From positions 24,103,385-24,167,384 of the forward strand of contig NC_088295.1 of the NCBI RefSeq assembly GCF_032854445.1: a stretch of DNA of 64,000 nt. The letters are read 5' to 3'. Shown here piece after piece: positions 52,001 to 59,002 of the stretch. Numbering within the stretch: the first letter of the stretch is position 1; every line of letters starts with the position of its first letter. The stretch comes from Liolophura sinensis (lineage: Eukaryota; Mollusca; Polyplacophora; Chitonida; Chitonidae). The notes below the pieces were generated by a model, which was not told the DNA's origin, did not search any database, and worked only from the letters and a program-made list of their open reading frames with translations. A program made the translations under genes and the position numbers.

Positions 52001-52949
52001 TCAGTCTATCAGCCCCAGCTAACTAATGTCTTGTACATGTACATCTGAGCCTTTGAGGAAGCACCAGGTTAAAGACATAACAAAAAATTCCTTTTTCTGC
52101 AAACCTGAAAATAGGTGCCTGACATTTATAACATCTCACTCCCCTCATGGAAAGGTTGTAAAACCCATATTGTCCACAATGTTACACAATATTACAACAT
52201 GATTTACACTTGGGTCAAGTAACCTTAGTCCATTGTTATTAACAATGACAATATGGGTCTTCTTCAAAACCGTGTTTTCAAACATGTCAGACATCTATTT
52301 TCAGGCTTGCAGAGTCTGATATGATAGAACTTCGACAAGGTACCAAGACTAATGATGAATACCTGATATTAAGTACAAGAGCAGCACAAACAATCTAAAG
52401 ATGAATTCTTTTCTGTAAAATGTCAAGAGTGGAAGAAATCACCTGAGGTTGTGAGTACAGTAAATCTTTTTCAACTACTAAGGCACTTTTTTCAGTCGAA
52501 TTTATACATTTAATTAATAATAAGGCCAAAATGCTTTGTTTGTGTCATTAAAGCTGCAAGCTTCATAAAACTGTACAAATTATTTCTCTACACCCCATAG
52601 TGCTCTCAGAATGTTTCAAAATATTTGTTACAGAGGCAGTTAAGAAGACTGAAAATTAGGGTTCCTAAAAAAAAAAAAATAAAAAAAAATAACCATCATA
52701 CTTGATCATGACATGGAGACTGATTTGTCAGTGATCAGTGGTCTCTTGCATATCTACCAGTTGTCAATGGACCAATTTAAATTTAATGCACATTTTTAAA
52801 AACAATAAAAGAGAGTTCTTATGGTGTAAATTGAGGAGTGTGGAGTCACTCAGTAAAGGGAGACAACTAATAGCCCAATAATACTGAAGCATGAAAGCAA
52901 AAACAAGCAAAAAATGACTTACCGGCAGCTGAGGGGGTAGCAGACAGGC
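15343..52949 (-). CDS. MRTF: MRTF (MKL/myocardin-related transcription factor), spliced gene, 5' end missing
   Basis: Actin-regulated transcriptional coactivator of SRF. In the family, RPEL motifs bind G-actin and hold the protein in the cytoplasm; when actin polymerises it enters the nucleus and drives cytoskeletal and muscle genes. Eleven minus-strand exons join in a consistent reading frame, about 4.0 kb of coding sequence or about 1,340 residues. In order they show an unrecognised N-terminal extension, RPEL1, RPEL2, RPEL3 with the basic RALKRARLLDGLN stretch, a basic box, a Gln-rich box (LQQQQLFLQWQ), a SAP domain, a Gln-rich coiled coil, the PPKYDEAIKSKQ motif, DDVLEILIRNGE, and a C-terminal activation region with DWLDVIMPSTGLTPLSTNAP. 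Order and motifs match vertebrate MRTF-A/B. No initiator Met is in the assigned exons, so more 5' exons exist. Oddity: the last exon is out of frame by one base. All introns are GT-AG. Confidence 0.93.
16141..16463 (-). other. MRTF last intron, 323 bp
   Basis: GT-AG intron, AT-rich, no repeat or extra exon seen. Confidence 0.85.
16464..16593 (-). CDS. MRTF: MRTF exon with conserved DDVLEILIRNGE motif
   Basis: 130-nt exon, acceptor ctttatag, donor gtaaag, phase 0 to phase 1. It begins NQSQNPPFLLLETPSLDSPS and ends SAIDDVLEILIRNG, with the last base completing a Glu codon in the next exon. The end matches DDLFDILIQSGE of vertebrate MRTF-A. This fixes the phase entering the final exon, which is what exposes the frame break there. 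Confidence 0.95.
16852..16981 (-). CDS. MRTF: MRTF exon with conserved PPKYDEA motif
   Basis: 130-nt exon, acceptor ctttctag, donor gtaaat, phase 2 to phase 0. It encodes RTTSLPGSPMDGQKISRSPS, then NPFFTIPLKEPPKYDEAIKS and KQHQ. The KEPPKYDEAIKSKQ segment matches the KEPPGYEEAMSQQ motif between the coiled coil and the activation domain of vertebrate MRTFs. Several SP and SxSP sites could be phosphorylated; that is inference. Confidence 0.94.
16982..17358 (-). other. MRTF intron, 377 bp
   Basis: GT-AG intron. It contains a near-duplicated phrase (CAAATACACAGCA) at about 17221 and 17250. Nothing else recognised. Confidence 0.85.
17359..19633 (-). CDS. MRTF: MRTF large central exon: basic box, Gln box, SAP domain, coiled coil
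   Basis: 2,275-nt exon (757 full codons), acceptor ttttgtag, donor gtgagt. Downstream of an acidic Ser-rich stretch come the basic box (RHKKHKPKIQAKAKVIKF then HEYKGPP, about 19175-19270), the Gln box LQQQQLFLQWQLEFKQK (about 19050-19115), a Pro run (about 18780-18815), the SAP domain with FDEMKVADLKVELKKRNMPV and LIERLRPF (about 18605-18725), three SUMO-type sites (VKVE, VKIEP, IKIEP; about 18435-18530), and a Gln-rich coiled coil of over 80 residues starting LTQEELLRQQQKKIEELQRQ (about 17800-18065). In the family the basic and Gln boxes contact SRF, SAP is DNA-binding-like, and the coiled coil mediates dimerisation. The apparent Met start in intron sequence at 19745 is not used. Confidence 0.96.
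19634..19973 (-). other. MRTF intron, 340 bp
   Basis: GT-AG intron between the RPEL3 exon and the large exon, AT-rich, no repeat seen. The donor (gtggga) is the weakest of the gene. Confidence 0.85.
19974..20135 (-). CDS. MRTF: MRTF exon encoding basic region and RPEL motif 3
   Basis: 162-nt exon, acceptor atttcag, donor gtggga (weaker than its neighbours). It encodes DTNVDPSLQDRRRALKRARL, then LDGLNDKLFHRPGPLELVQG and NILHADEKLAEAVK. The basic RRRALKRARL corresponds to the vertebrate KLKRARLADDL element used for nuclear import. The core RPGPLEL is a perfect RPEL3 and NIL follows it, as in orthologues. Confidence 0.96.
20136..20974 (-). other. MRTF intron, 839 bp
   Basis: GT-AG intron between the RPEL2 and RPEL3 exons. 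No repeat family or coding exon recognised. Confidence 0.8.
20975..21050 (-). CDS. MRTF: MRTF exon encoding RPEL motif 2
   Basis: 76-nt exon, acceptor acttcag, donor gtaagc. It encodes TGDLLRHKIQSRPDRQALVQ followed by QHILE. This is RPEL2, but the core reads RPDRQAL where the consensus is RPxxxEL, so the conserved Glu is Ala. The nearby basic run LLRHKIQSRP is less basic than the LKRKIRSRP of vertebrates, part of their bipartite nuclear import signal. Confidence 0.95.
21585..21639. other. Nested hairpin inside an MRTF intron
   Basis: Outer arms CCCCGAC (21585-21591) and GTCGGGG (21633-21639), inner perfect stem AGCCC-tttt-GGGCT (21605-21618). GC-rich island in AT-rich intron. No known RNA family recognised. 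Confidence 0.4.
22203..22262 (+). repeat. Family C repeat fragment
   Basis: Second copy of the motif at 7160-7215: ATGATTATGGCTTTACACCA and CAGTATTTCAGCTGCATTGT. Confidence 0.45.
22421..22535 (-). repeat. SINE family A, decayed 3' fragment
   Basis: TATTTATTTACTTGATTGGT, then AGGAATATTTCACTTACAC, then ATGACCATTTGC match the 3' half of family A on the minus strand with many changes. The tRNA-like head is missing. Confidence 0.6.
25564..26127. mobile_element. 564-bp element with ~105-bp inverted repeats and 9-bp target duplication (MULE-like)
   Basis: Left arm 25564-25668 and right arm 26022-26127 are inverted copies, roughly 80% identical, sharing TTGGGGGCGCTAGCAA, CTGGTTCACA-like and AAAACGC blocks, with one 1-base length difference. 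The flanks AGTGCATGT at 25555-25563 and 26128-26136 are an exact 9-bp duplication. Long inverted repeats with a 9-bp duplication fit Mutator-like elements; classification is inference. Between the arms is a helicase-like fragment on the minus strand. It lies in the 8-kb MRTF intron. Confidence 0.8.
25754..25912 (-). pseudogene. Broken RecQ/DEAD-helicase-like fragment inside the inverted-repeat element
   Basis: From an ATG at 25912-25910 the frame reads MAQALSPSEATLIQYFFGIS, then KDFPSNIVYNAAKLKRGCLL, then CVPTGSRKSL and a TGA. This looks like the start of a superfamily-2 helicase of RecQ type, where the (V/L)PTGxGKSL Walker A follows 'FGI..LK.FQ...I..ALKGRD'. Here the second Gly of GxGKS is Arg and a stop follows at once, so it is not functional. 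It is either a captured host fragment or a remnant of the element's own gene. The recognition rests on about 35 residues. Confidence 0.4.
29003..29058 (-). CDS. MRTF: MRTF exon, linker into RPEL motif 2
   Basis: 56-nt exon, acceptor ttttgtag, donor gtgagt. It encodes LKTPPAFAEQRKQLERAK, the counterpart of the conserved LKSPAAFHEQRRSLERAR before RPEL2. The next exon continues in phase 0 with TGDLLRHKIQSRPDR. Splitting RPEL2 from its leader places the 8-kb intron at this point. Confidence 0.95.
29297..29600. repeat. Old local duplication, first block
   Basis: 29297-29363 and 29519-29586 resemble each other (ATATTCCCTCAATTCTCCCTTA versus AATATTTCCTTAATTTTCCC). 29399-29480 resembles 30488-30539 plus 30795-30830 (GCTTGCTCAC-GTAACAGTAA, then AATAAGGACATA). 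Confidence 0.55.
30540..30794 (-). repeat. SINE family A, copy inserted in a duplicated segment
   Basis: Minus-strand copy: TTTATTTATTTATTTGAG tail, ATGACTCTCGGCAGGTTGCT middle, AGAGGCTCCTGGGTAAT and GGAAGCCCC head. It is strongly diverged. The flanks TGTACATT (before) and TGTGCATT (after) could be an aged target duplication. The duplicated intron segment continues on both sides. Confidence 0.8.
31213..31278 (-). CDS. MRTF: MRTF exon encoding RPEL motif 1
   Basis: 66-nt exon, acceptor cgattag, donor gtaagt. It encodes LKRKLMLRRSVNELVDQGIY. This is RPEL1: the core RRSVNEL has Arg where the consensus RPxxxEL has Pro, as in the first RPEL of vertebrate MRTFs (RRTREEL), followed by the conserved VDQGI. 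In the family this motif binds G-actin. The exon ends in a split Pro codon completed by the next exon, giving the conserved PPLK. Confidence 0.95.
31279..33019 (-). other. MRTF intron, 1.74 kb
   Basis: AT-rich intron between the C-x2-C exon and the RPEL1 exon. No repeat family or exon recognised. Confidence 0.8.
33020..33247 (-). CDS. MRTF: MRTF N-terminal exon with a C-x2-C segment
   Basis: 228-nt exon, acceptor ttttttcag, donor gtacgt, phase 1 to phase 1. It begins DSSAAAGNWSPLYGGSAKL, continues through IKYIHKFYCKDCRMEAERAK, and ends in a Ser/Lys/Glu-rich stretch finishing in DKNKE. Joining to the next exon gives KES-LKRKLMLRR, leading straight into RPEL1. The segment W..LYG....(x11)..FYCKDCR resembles the second half of a CFP1/Spp1-type PHD finger, but the other zinc ligands are missing. 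It could be a relic, a non-zinc fold or coincidence. Confidence 0.8.
33557..33624 (+). repeat. A-run / G-run purine tract ending in 31 G
   Basis: About 17 A, G, 16 A, GGT, then 31 consecutive G (33594-33624). The only pyrimidine is the T at 33593. In the MRTF transcript it would be C31 followed by U-rich sequence. Run length in an assembly is uncertain. Confidence 0.9.
35865..36123 (-). repeat. SINE family A, full-length copy
   Basis: Minus strand: tail TTTATTTACTTGGCGTTTTA, middle GCCCGGGGGAAACCCACGAC, head end TGAGCCACGGAGGCCCC, with a B-box-like region about 36030-36050. Moderately diverged. Confidence 0.88.
38827..38981 (-). repeat. SINE family A, 5'-truncated copy
   Basis: Close to the family sequence from the tail (TTTATTTATTTATTTATCTG) to the CTTCCCATGTACG point, then stops; the tRNA-like head is absent. 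5' truncation is usual for LINE-mobilised elements. Confidence 0.88.
40785..40905 (+). repeat. Possible decayed SINE 3' end
   Basis: CATGGCATAAAACACCTATC then AAATAAGTAAATAAATA resembles the family A tail (GGCGTAAAACACCAATC, AAATAAATA). The upstream part is poorly matched. Confidence 0.4.
42516..42715. other. Assembly gap, 200 N
   Basis: Exactly 200 unknown bases inside the 12.6-kb MRTF intron; the round number suggests a placeholder or estimated size. Any cassette exon hidden here would be missed. Confidence 1.
42988..43260 (-). repeat. SINE family A, young copy with target duplication
   Basis: Near-consensus minus-strand copy with a T-run (poly-A tail on its own strand) at 42983-43011 and head end GAGCCACGGAGGCCC. 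Direct repeats CGTATGCATTTTT (42975-42987) and CGCATGCATTTTT (43261-43273) flank it, 12 of 13 matching. Inserted in an MRTF intron, antisense boxes apart, in the same orientation as MRTF. Confidence 0.9.
45889..45975 (-). CDS. MRTF: MRTF N-terminal exon, 87 nt (probable cassette)
   Basis: Open exon with a pyrimidine-rich acceptor ending in aaatag and donor gtgagc. It enters and leaves in phase 1 and is 29 codons long, so it can be skipped in frame. It encodes a charged peptide beginning DPKVEEASLSGKERN and ending LHCKDSNLP. The LS-x-ERN-type stretch loosely recalls the residues just before RPEL1 in vertebrate MRTFs, but that is weak. Exon composition is clearly coding-like compared with the AT-rich intron around it. 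Assignment to MRTF is by phase and strand. Confidence 0.6.
46432..46456. repeat. (TA)n microsatellite
   Basis: About 12 TA units followed by CACATA. Confidence 0.95.
50710..50763 (-). repeat. SINE family A, 3' tail fragment
   Basis: TTTATTTATTTATTTAG, then CAGGTGTTTTACACCATA and TTCAAGAATA: only the last 50 bp of the element. Confidence 0.7.
51501..51600 (+). repeat. 41-bp triplicate with CA repeats
   Basis: CACTTCCTTCTTCATGAT occurs at 51501, 51542 and 51583, each followed by a CA-rich stretch. Confidence 0.85.
52923..52949 (-). CDS. MRTF: MRTF microexon, 27 nt
   Basis: A 27-nt exon with a strong acceptor (ttttgtag) and a perfect donor (gtaagt). It enters and leaves in phase 1 and encodes LSATPSAA plus the first base of an Asp codon. 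Its frame joins cleanly to either the 45.9-kb or the 33.2-kb exon, so downstream inclusion can vary without breaking the frame. It contains no ATG, so at least one further upstream exon is required. A 28-bp minisatellite begins about 100 bp upstream of its acceptor. The call rests on splice sites and phase, not on homology. Confidence 0.6.
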
Positions 52950-53048
52950 CTACAAAATAGAACACATGATGTTTAGCATTTCATAAATATGATACGATGA
53001 GACAGCCCATTACAAGTACATGTGCATCCCTTAAGCATGCTTAATACA

Positions 53049-54204
53049 CAACTATAACTGAACATGGGCACCACTACAACTATACCTGAACACAGGCACC
53101 AGTACAACTATAACTGAACATGGGCACCAAAACAACTATAACTGAACACAGGCACCAAAACAACTATAACTGAACACAGGCACCAGTACAACTATAACTG
53201 AACATGGGCACCAAAACAACTATAACTGAACATGGGCACCACTACAACTATACCTGAACATAGGCACCAGTACAACTATAACTGAACATGGGCACCAAAA
53301 CAACTATAACTGAACATGGGCACCAGAACAACCATAACTGAACATGGGCACCAGTACAACTACACCTGAACATGGCCACCAGAACAACCATAACTGAACA
53401 TGGGCACCAGAACAACCATATCTGAACATGGGCACCAGTACAACTATAACTGAACATGGGCACCACAACAACCATACCTGAACATGGGCACCAGTACAAC
53501 TATACCTGAACATGGGCACCAGAAGAACCATAACTGAACATGGGCACCAGAACAACCATACCTGAACATGGGCACCAGTACAACTATAACTGAACATGGG
53601 CACCACAACAACCATACCTGAACATGGGCACCAGTACAACTATACCGGAACATGGGCACCAGAACAACCATAACTGAACATGGGCACCAGAACAACCATA
53701 CCTGAACATGGGCACCACTACAACTATACCTGAACATGGGCACCAGAACAACCATAACTGAACATGGGCACCAGAACAACCATATCTGAACATGGGCACC
53801 AGTACAACTATAACTGAACATGGGCACAACAACAACCATACCTGAACATGGGCACCAGAACAACCATACCTGAACATGGGCACCAGAACAACCATACCTG
53901 AACATGGGCACCAGTACAACTATACCTGAACATGGGCACCAGTACAACTATAACTGAACATGGGCACCAGTATAACTATAACTGAACATGGGCACCAGTA
54001 CAACTATACCTGAACATGGACACCAGAATAACCATATCTGAACATGGGCACCAGTACAACTATAACTGAACATGGGCACCAGAACAACCATATCTAAACA
54101 TGGCCACCAGAACAACTATAACTGAACATGGGCACCAGAACAACCATATCTGAACATGGGCACCAGTACAACTATACCTGAACATGGGCACCAGTACAAC
54201 TATT
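53049..54204 (+). repeat. 28-bp minisatellite, about 41 units
   Basis: Unit CTGAACATGGGCACCAGTAC plus AACTATAC with few variants (CACAGG, AGAACAACC, ACAACAACC). Because 28 is not a multiple of 3 and the unit has no minus-strand stop in any frame, all three minus frames stay open over hundreds of bases and repeat a 28-residue Cys/Val-rich peptide. It lies in the intron just upstream of the MRTF microexon and is not a coding region. Confidence 0.95.
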
Positions 54205-55838
54205 ACTATCTACATGTAGCATATCACACCAACCCAAGATGTAAATGCAGAGACGCAGGGTGGACAAACATATTGTATCAAGTGGGATTATTATCTCTCC
54301 ATCTCAATCTTTCTGACAGGTGTACAACATTAAATCTGCAGGTGAACAATATGCGCCCCACAACAGCAATCCTATACTCTCTGAGTCAGCTGAAATGATT
54401 AAGCCAGCAGAGGCCAATTTCGCATCAGTAGAGTAAATTTCACTGTCGCTTATTTATCTCAGTCCTGGGTCAAAATGATCAGATTTCTGTCATCCTGTAA
54501 TCATCATGCAGTGCCACAACCATCCTAAGATAAATATATTGCTGTAGCTGGAAGTCTAAACATAGTCTCAACAATATTTTAATAACATAAGAATATAAAA
54601 ACATAACCTACAAACATCAACATGATTTTGTGCTGAACAAGGAAAGTCTGGTTCGCCATGTTAGCAGCTCTCCATCTCTTTTTGCAGTAATTAGCAAAGT
54701 CAAAACTGATACATGAATTACCTCTATAAAGTACCAGAGCATACCTGTACCACCACACTATTGAATTAGTTGTTTTCCTTTCATTTACTTTTATTCACCA
54801 TCAACCTAACCACTGTATCTGAATTGATGTGGCAGTCAAGAATATAATTTCACTTTGTGGGATGGCATGGTGATATCTGGTGAACACCGGAAGGGCACAG
54901 ACATGAACACTGATAAAACAGTAGATACATGTAGTTCCAGCTTGCATTACGCGACATGTATAACTGTTATCATGTGGCTCTTCATTACTGTCATATCCAA
55001 ATAATAACCTTTTTTTTTTGGTTGTTGTCAAAGCAAACTCACACAAATCAAAGTCAAACTTTCCTGCTTCCTTTCAGGATCCCACATAAAGATTTTAAAC
55101 TTTACCAACATGTAACCTAACAACACTGAATGGTAAAAGAATGCCATCATTTTTCTCCCCAGTTTCGCATCGATCGCAGAATCAAGCTTTTCAGTCCAGA
55201 AATCGGATGATTTGCCACAATTGCTATACCTGACTAATGTCAATTTCCTGTGACTAAAAAATTATTTTCATTATAATTAAAGGTCAGGGGTCGAAGTAAC
55301 ACCTGTCTACCTGTGGACGATGGCAATTTTTATTGGCGACAAGTCACAAAAAAATTCACCTGTCGCAGCGACAGGTAAGCCCAATAATTTCTACGGCAAT
55401 ATCCATGTAATTCTAAGTTTGTGAGATGTGTATATTTACTTTGTGTTCCCATAATCAAAATGTTGATCAACCAGCTTGCCAACGAGCCTATTGTATTTAC
55501 GCTTTCAACTCCGAGACAAACCATACTTTCAACGTTGAATAACGCACTTTGGCTGTCATAGGAACAGCAAAATTAAATCAGTAAAAATGCTTTTTCCAAA
55601 ACTTTTTCACAAGGCTTCACAGCTATGACGGAATGAACAGTGCCAGTCAACCTGAACTAGAGAACAGTCAATGCAGAGCAATAAATCAATAAAAAATTGA
55701 AGTGTTGTGCACAACTCGGGAATCTCTTACCATTGCATTTGTAGTCTGTGTGAGTTAACGGCCACAATCACATAAATTAAATCTTCTTCAGTCCAACGTG
55801 AAACACCAGTCAAATCAAATGTGAAGTTAATATTTATT

Positions 55839-56024
55839 GGCCCCGCCTCTTCCACTGCACAAAAGTGTAGAGCTTAAGGACCACACTGCTAACTTTTCTC
55901 GCTGGGGAACTACGCGTGACGTCGCAGGTGTAACGGGTGCAACTGATGACACATGCATAGAAATATAAACGCACACAGACCGGATGCTTTTCCTTGATAG
56001 TTTCCCTTGAATGAGAAGCACGTG
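55839..56024. promoter_or_regulatory. Candidate promoter-like cluster
   Basis: GC-box-like GGCCCCGCCTC (55839-55849), CRE-like TGACGTCG (55917-55924) next to ACGCGT, and an E-box CACGTG (56019-56024) within 190 bp of otherwise CpG-poor DNA. It lies upstream of the 5'-most MRTF exon found, which makes an MRTF promoter possible. No TATA box or initiator could be assigned. Confidence 0.25.
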
Positions 56025-57286
56025 CGTACACAAGTACAGACACCCGCAAGTAAGTTTTTCGGTTTGATGATTGACTGTGCAGAAGTCCCAACAGAATATT
56101 GAATAAAAAGGGAAATTATACTGAAACCAAATTTTCTTGTAAAACGGCAGAGTGATACTGCTTTGCCCAAGTCGCTATGTTGATGGAAAATAATTTCGCC
56201 AAACTGAAATTATATATTCGCAAAATGCAACAATCCTTGGCGACTGGTAGCAATAGCACGGATTATAGACTTTCTAAAACTTAGACTGATGGGGCCGATT
56301 AGACCTGTAGGTGACAGGAACAAAAAAAATTTACCTGTCTCTGTGATAGGCGGTTTTAAGAAAACATTTCTGCCCCTGAAGGTAAACTATCAAATCCAAT
56401 TTCATCCACTACCAACAAATACAGCATAGTACATTTTGATACCTTTTAATAACATTTCATTGTAATTTACGAAATCGAATAACCGTCAAATCTTGATTTG
56501 CATTGCTATGCCTGGCTCAGATAGGCCTCCCATGCCAGCACAACGCCTGCGAATGAGCTCACGTCTCGCACATTTGTCTGCATGTAATGTGTTAAAGTTT
56601 TACATCTAATTCTTCACTTATTTTGGCAGATGTACAGCCTTCGATGTTGAGGACTGCCACTTCTGAACATCCCTTTTGTAAGAATTAGCTAAGGAAATGT
56701 GCATTCAGTTCGTTCAGTGTACTACAAATATTCACAGGACTTCAAGCGCAAGAAATTCAGTTAAATATCTGTGGCCTGGATCACTGTGTGTGAGGGGTTC
56801 CTATTTCCACAGTCTGGTAGATGTTTCTCTGAATGTGATTAAAGTGACTGATTTCGCACAATGTCGGAAAGCAGAAAGGTTTGAACTTGAGCTCTGCTTC
56901 TGTCAAGCAAAGAATATAACCAGTAGGCCTGTTTTGTCCAGCAATAATCTATAAACTCTCAAAGAATGCAAGTTTGGATTTGCAGATATATGTCCACCAT
57001 ACTGATTCTCATCATGTGTCGAACCTGTAAAACTTTTCTGTGGTACACATAGGTGATTGGAAAATCCCAATGATACATGGGCTGTGGCTGTGAGAAGTTT
57101 ATTTCCATGAAGGCGTGAAATGAGAACTAGGCAAAAGGGCCTTCAAAAACATGTGCAAAGATCGTCAAATCGGAAGCGGCCAACCATAAAAGGCATAGCT
57201 GAAATACAACTCAAATGGAGCTTGCAACCTTAAAGATGGCATTCTTATGCAAATTTGCGGATGCGAATAACAATCACCATGACATT

Positions 57287-57316
57287 TACTTACAACCCAT
57301 TAGTGGGTTGTAAGTA
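57287..57316. other. Perfect 13-bp stem hairpin
   Basis: TACTTACAACCCA-ttag-TGGGTTGTAAGTA: 13-bp perfect arms with a 4-nt loop. Confidence 0.8.
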
Positions 57317-57800
57317 AAATGATATGCCTCAAACCAAAAGTTTTGAATTCAATCAGATTTACATGTACAAGAACCACATCAATTACTTGTTAATTGCTGA
57401 GTGCAAGAGAAGTCAGAAATGAATATTAAAATCTTGATAATGCTAAATAGAACATATTTTCATTTTTCAAAGGGTGGTCTAGATGTAGCTCATGGCTTAC
57501 TGATAAATCATAACAAGACATGGAAACCCTTATTTTAAAACTTCTCACCATATTAACATTCGTGTTTATTGGACTGGATACAGGTATACTGGATAAAGGC
57601 ATCAGGGATACATAGACTAGCGTTATACTTCTTTCTCCGTCATGTTCTGATGGCGTAATACAAACTATGCCTTCCAGATGTTACACAATGGGAATGTTGG
57701 CAACACTGAGTCAGACCCCAACCTTTCATTTCCAATAAACACGGTCAAACAGAATGAAGGCAGTTTTAATCATCCACAGCCCAAAATATCCACCACCTGT

Positions 57801-58108
57801 ATCCCCTATCCATGCAGCAAACACTCAACACTGTCTAGCCCATATCCCCTATCCATGCAGCAAACACTCAACACTGTCTAGCCCATATCCCCTATCCATG
57901 CAGCAAACACTCAACACTGTCTAGCCCATATCCCCTATCCATGCAGCGAACACTCAACACTGTCTAGCCCATATCCCCTATCCATGCAGCAAACACTCAA
58001 CACTGTCTAGCCCATATCCCCTATCCATGCAGCAAACACTCAACACTGTCTAGCCCATATCCCCTATCCATGCAGCAAACACTCAACACTGTCTAGCCCA
58101 TACATGTA
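57801..58108 (+). repeat. 43-bp tandem repeat, 7 near-identical units
   Basis: Unit TATCCCCTATCCATGCAGCA plus AACACTCAACACTGTCTAGCCCA. CATGCAGC anchors at 57811, 57854, 57897, 57940, 57983, 58026 and 58069 are exactly 43 bp apart; one unit has CAGCGAA for CAGCAAA. The high identity implies recent expansion or homogenisation. Confidence 0.95.
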
Positions 58109-58731
58109 AGTAATCACTCAAAATGTAAAGGATTCGTTCTAACTTCAGTAAACATGTGTAAAATAAAAGTGAAAGTGAATTCAAGTTTAGAATTGTGCCA
58201 ACTGGCGCTTTCTTCATGATTCTTCATGTCACATTCAAATTCAAATGACAATGTGATATATACATGTAATTATAATGTATGAGTACTGAATCATCAAAAA
58301 AATATGAATAATAAGTTCAATCAATATCATCTCTAGTTTTTTTACTAAAATCAAATGACTGTTCAGTATTACTATGTTTGAATAGGCAATATCTCAAAAT
58401 ACACAAATTTTAACAGAGCTACATATATCTTACTCTTTTACACAAATACATGTATAAATGGTTGAAAAAATTATTCATGTTGATTTCAACAAAGACTTTG
58501 AATAGACTGAAAATTCGAAGACTGATACCAATTCCTCCAACAAAAAAGGTGACTAATAATACAGCAAGTACCTTCTAAGTTAGTTTCACACCCAATGGAC
58601 AGAAAATCAACATGTGCACCACTACAGAAGCAAGCCTACAGATGTCTCCTGCACTTACTCAAATTGGTCTTTATAATCATTATTTAAATACAAAAAATAA
58701 TAAAAATACAATAAAAACAATAAACAATTTT
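58109..58731. other. AT-rich spacer, nothing recognised
   Basis: No coding or repeat signature on either strand. Confidence 0.5.
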
Positions 58732-58998
58732 GGGGCCTCTGTGGCTCAGTTGGTTAGCGCGCTAGCGCAGCGTAATGACCGAGGAGCCTCTCACCAATAA
58801 GGTCGCTGTGAGTTCAAGTCCAGCTCATGAGTTGGCCTCTCCGGCCGTAAGTGGGAAGGTCTGCCAGCAACCTGCAGATGGCCGTGGGTTTCCCCCAGGC
58901 TTTGCCCAGTTTCCTCCCAACATAATGTTGGCTGCCATCGTATAAGTGAAATATTCTTGAGTATGGCGTAAAACACCAATCAAATAAATAAATAAACA
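58732..58998 (+). repeat. SINE family A, young full-length copy with target duplication
   Basis: Head GGGGCCTCTGTGGCTCAGTT, B-box GAGTTCAAGTCC, tail CAATCAAATAAATA. AATAAACAATTT precedes it at 58719-58730 and recurs at 58991-59002, a 12-bp direct repeat overlapping the tail. Confidence 0.92.
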
Positions 58999-59002
58999 AT
59001 TT

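Larger units (their letters stand above)
45976..52922 (-). other. MRTF intron, about 6.9 kb
   Basis: Contains (TA)n at 46432-46456, a SINE A tail fragment at 50710-50763, an (AAAT)n run near 51404-51426, and a 41-bp triplicate at 51501-51600. One possible short exon on the minus strand, 47590-47528, is described as a finding. Confidence 0.6.
54205..57800. other. Upstream intron or 5' flank of MRTF; possible promoter
   Basis: Mostly AT-rich unique sequence. CpG-bearing sites cluster at 55839-56024. A palindrome lies at 55358-55376 and a hairpin at 57287-57316. No exon can be confirmed; candidates are given as findings. Confidence 0.4.

Noticed and set aside
53248-53947. Long Cys/Val-rich minus-strand frames (up to 167 codons)
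   Set aside because: All three frames are open because the 28-bp unit has no stop; no coding signal beyond the repeat.
57801-58108. CRISPR-like regular repeat
   Set aside because: Direct tandem units without distinct spacers, in an animal genome.
58732-58815. tRNA-gene-like sequence (A and B boxes)
   Set aside because: Heads of SINE family A; no cloverleaf with a proper acceptor stem, and the same head recurs with the SINE body.
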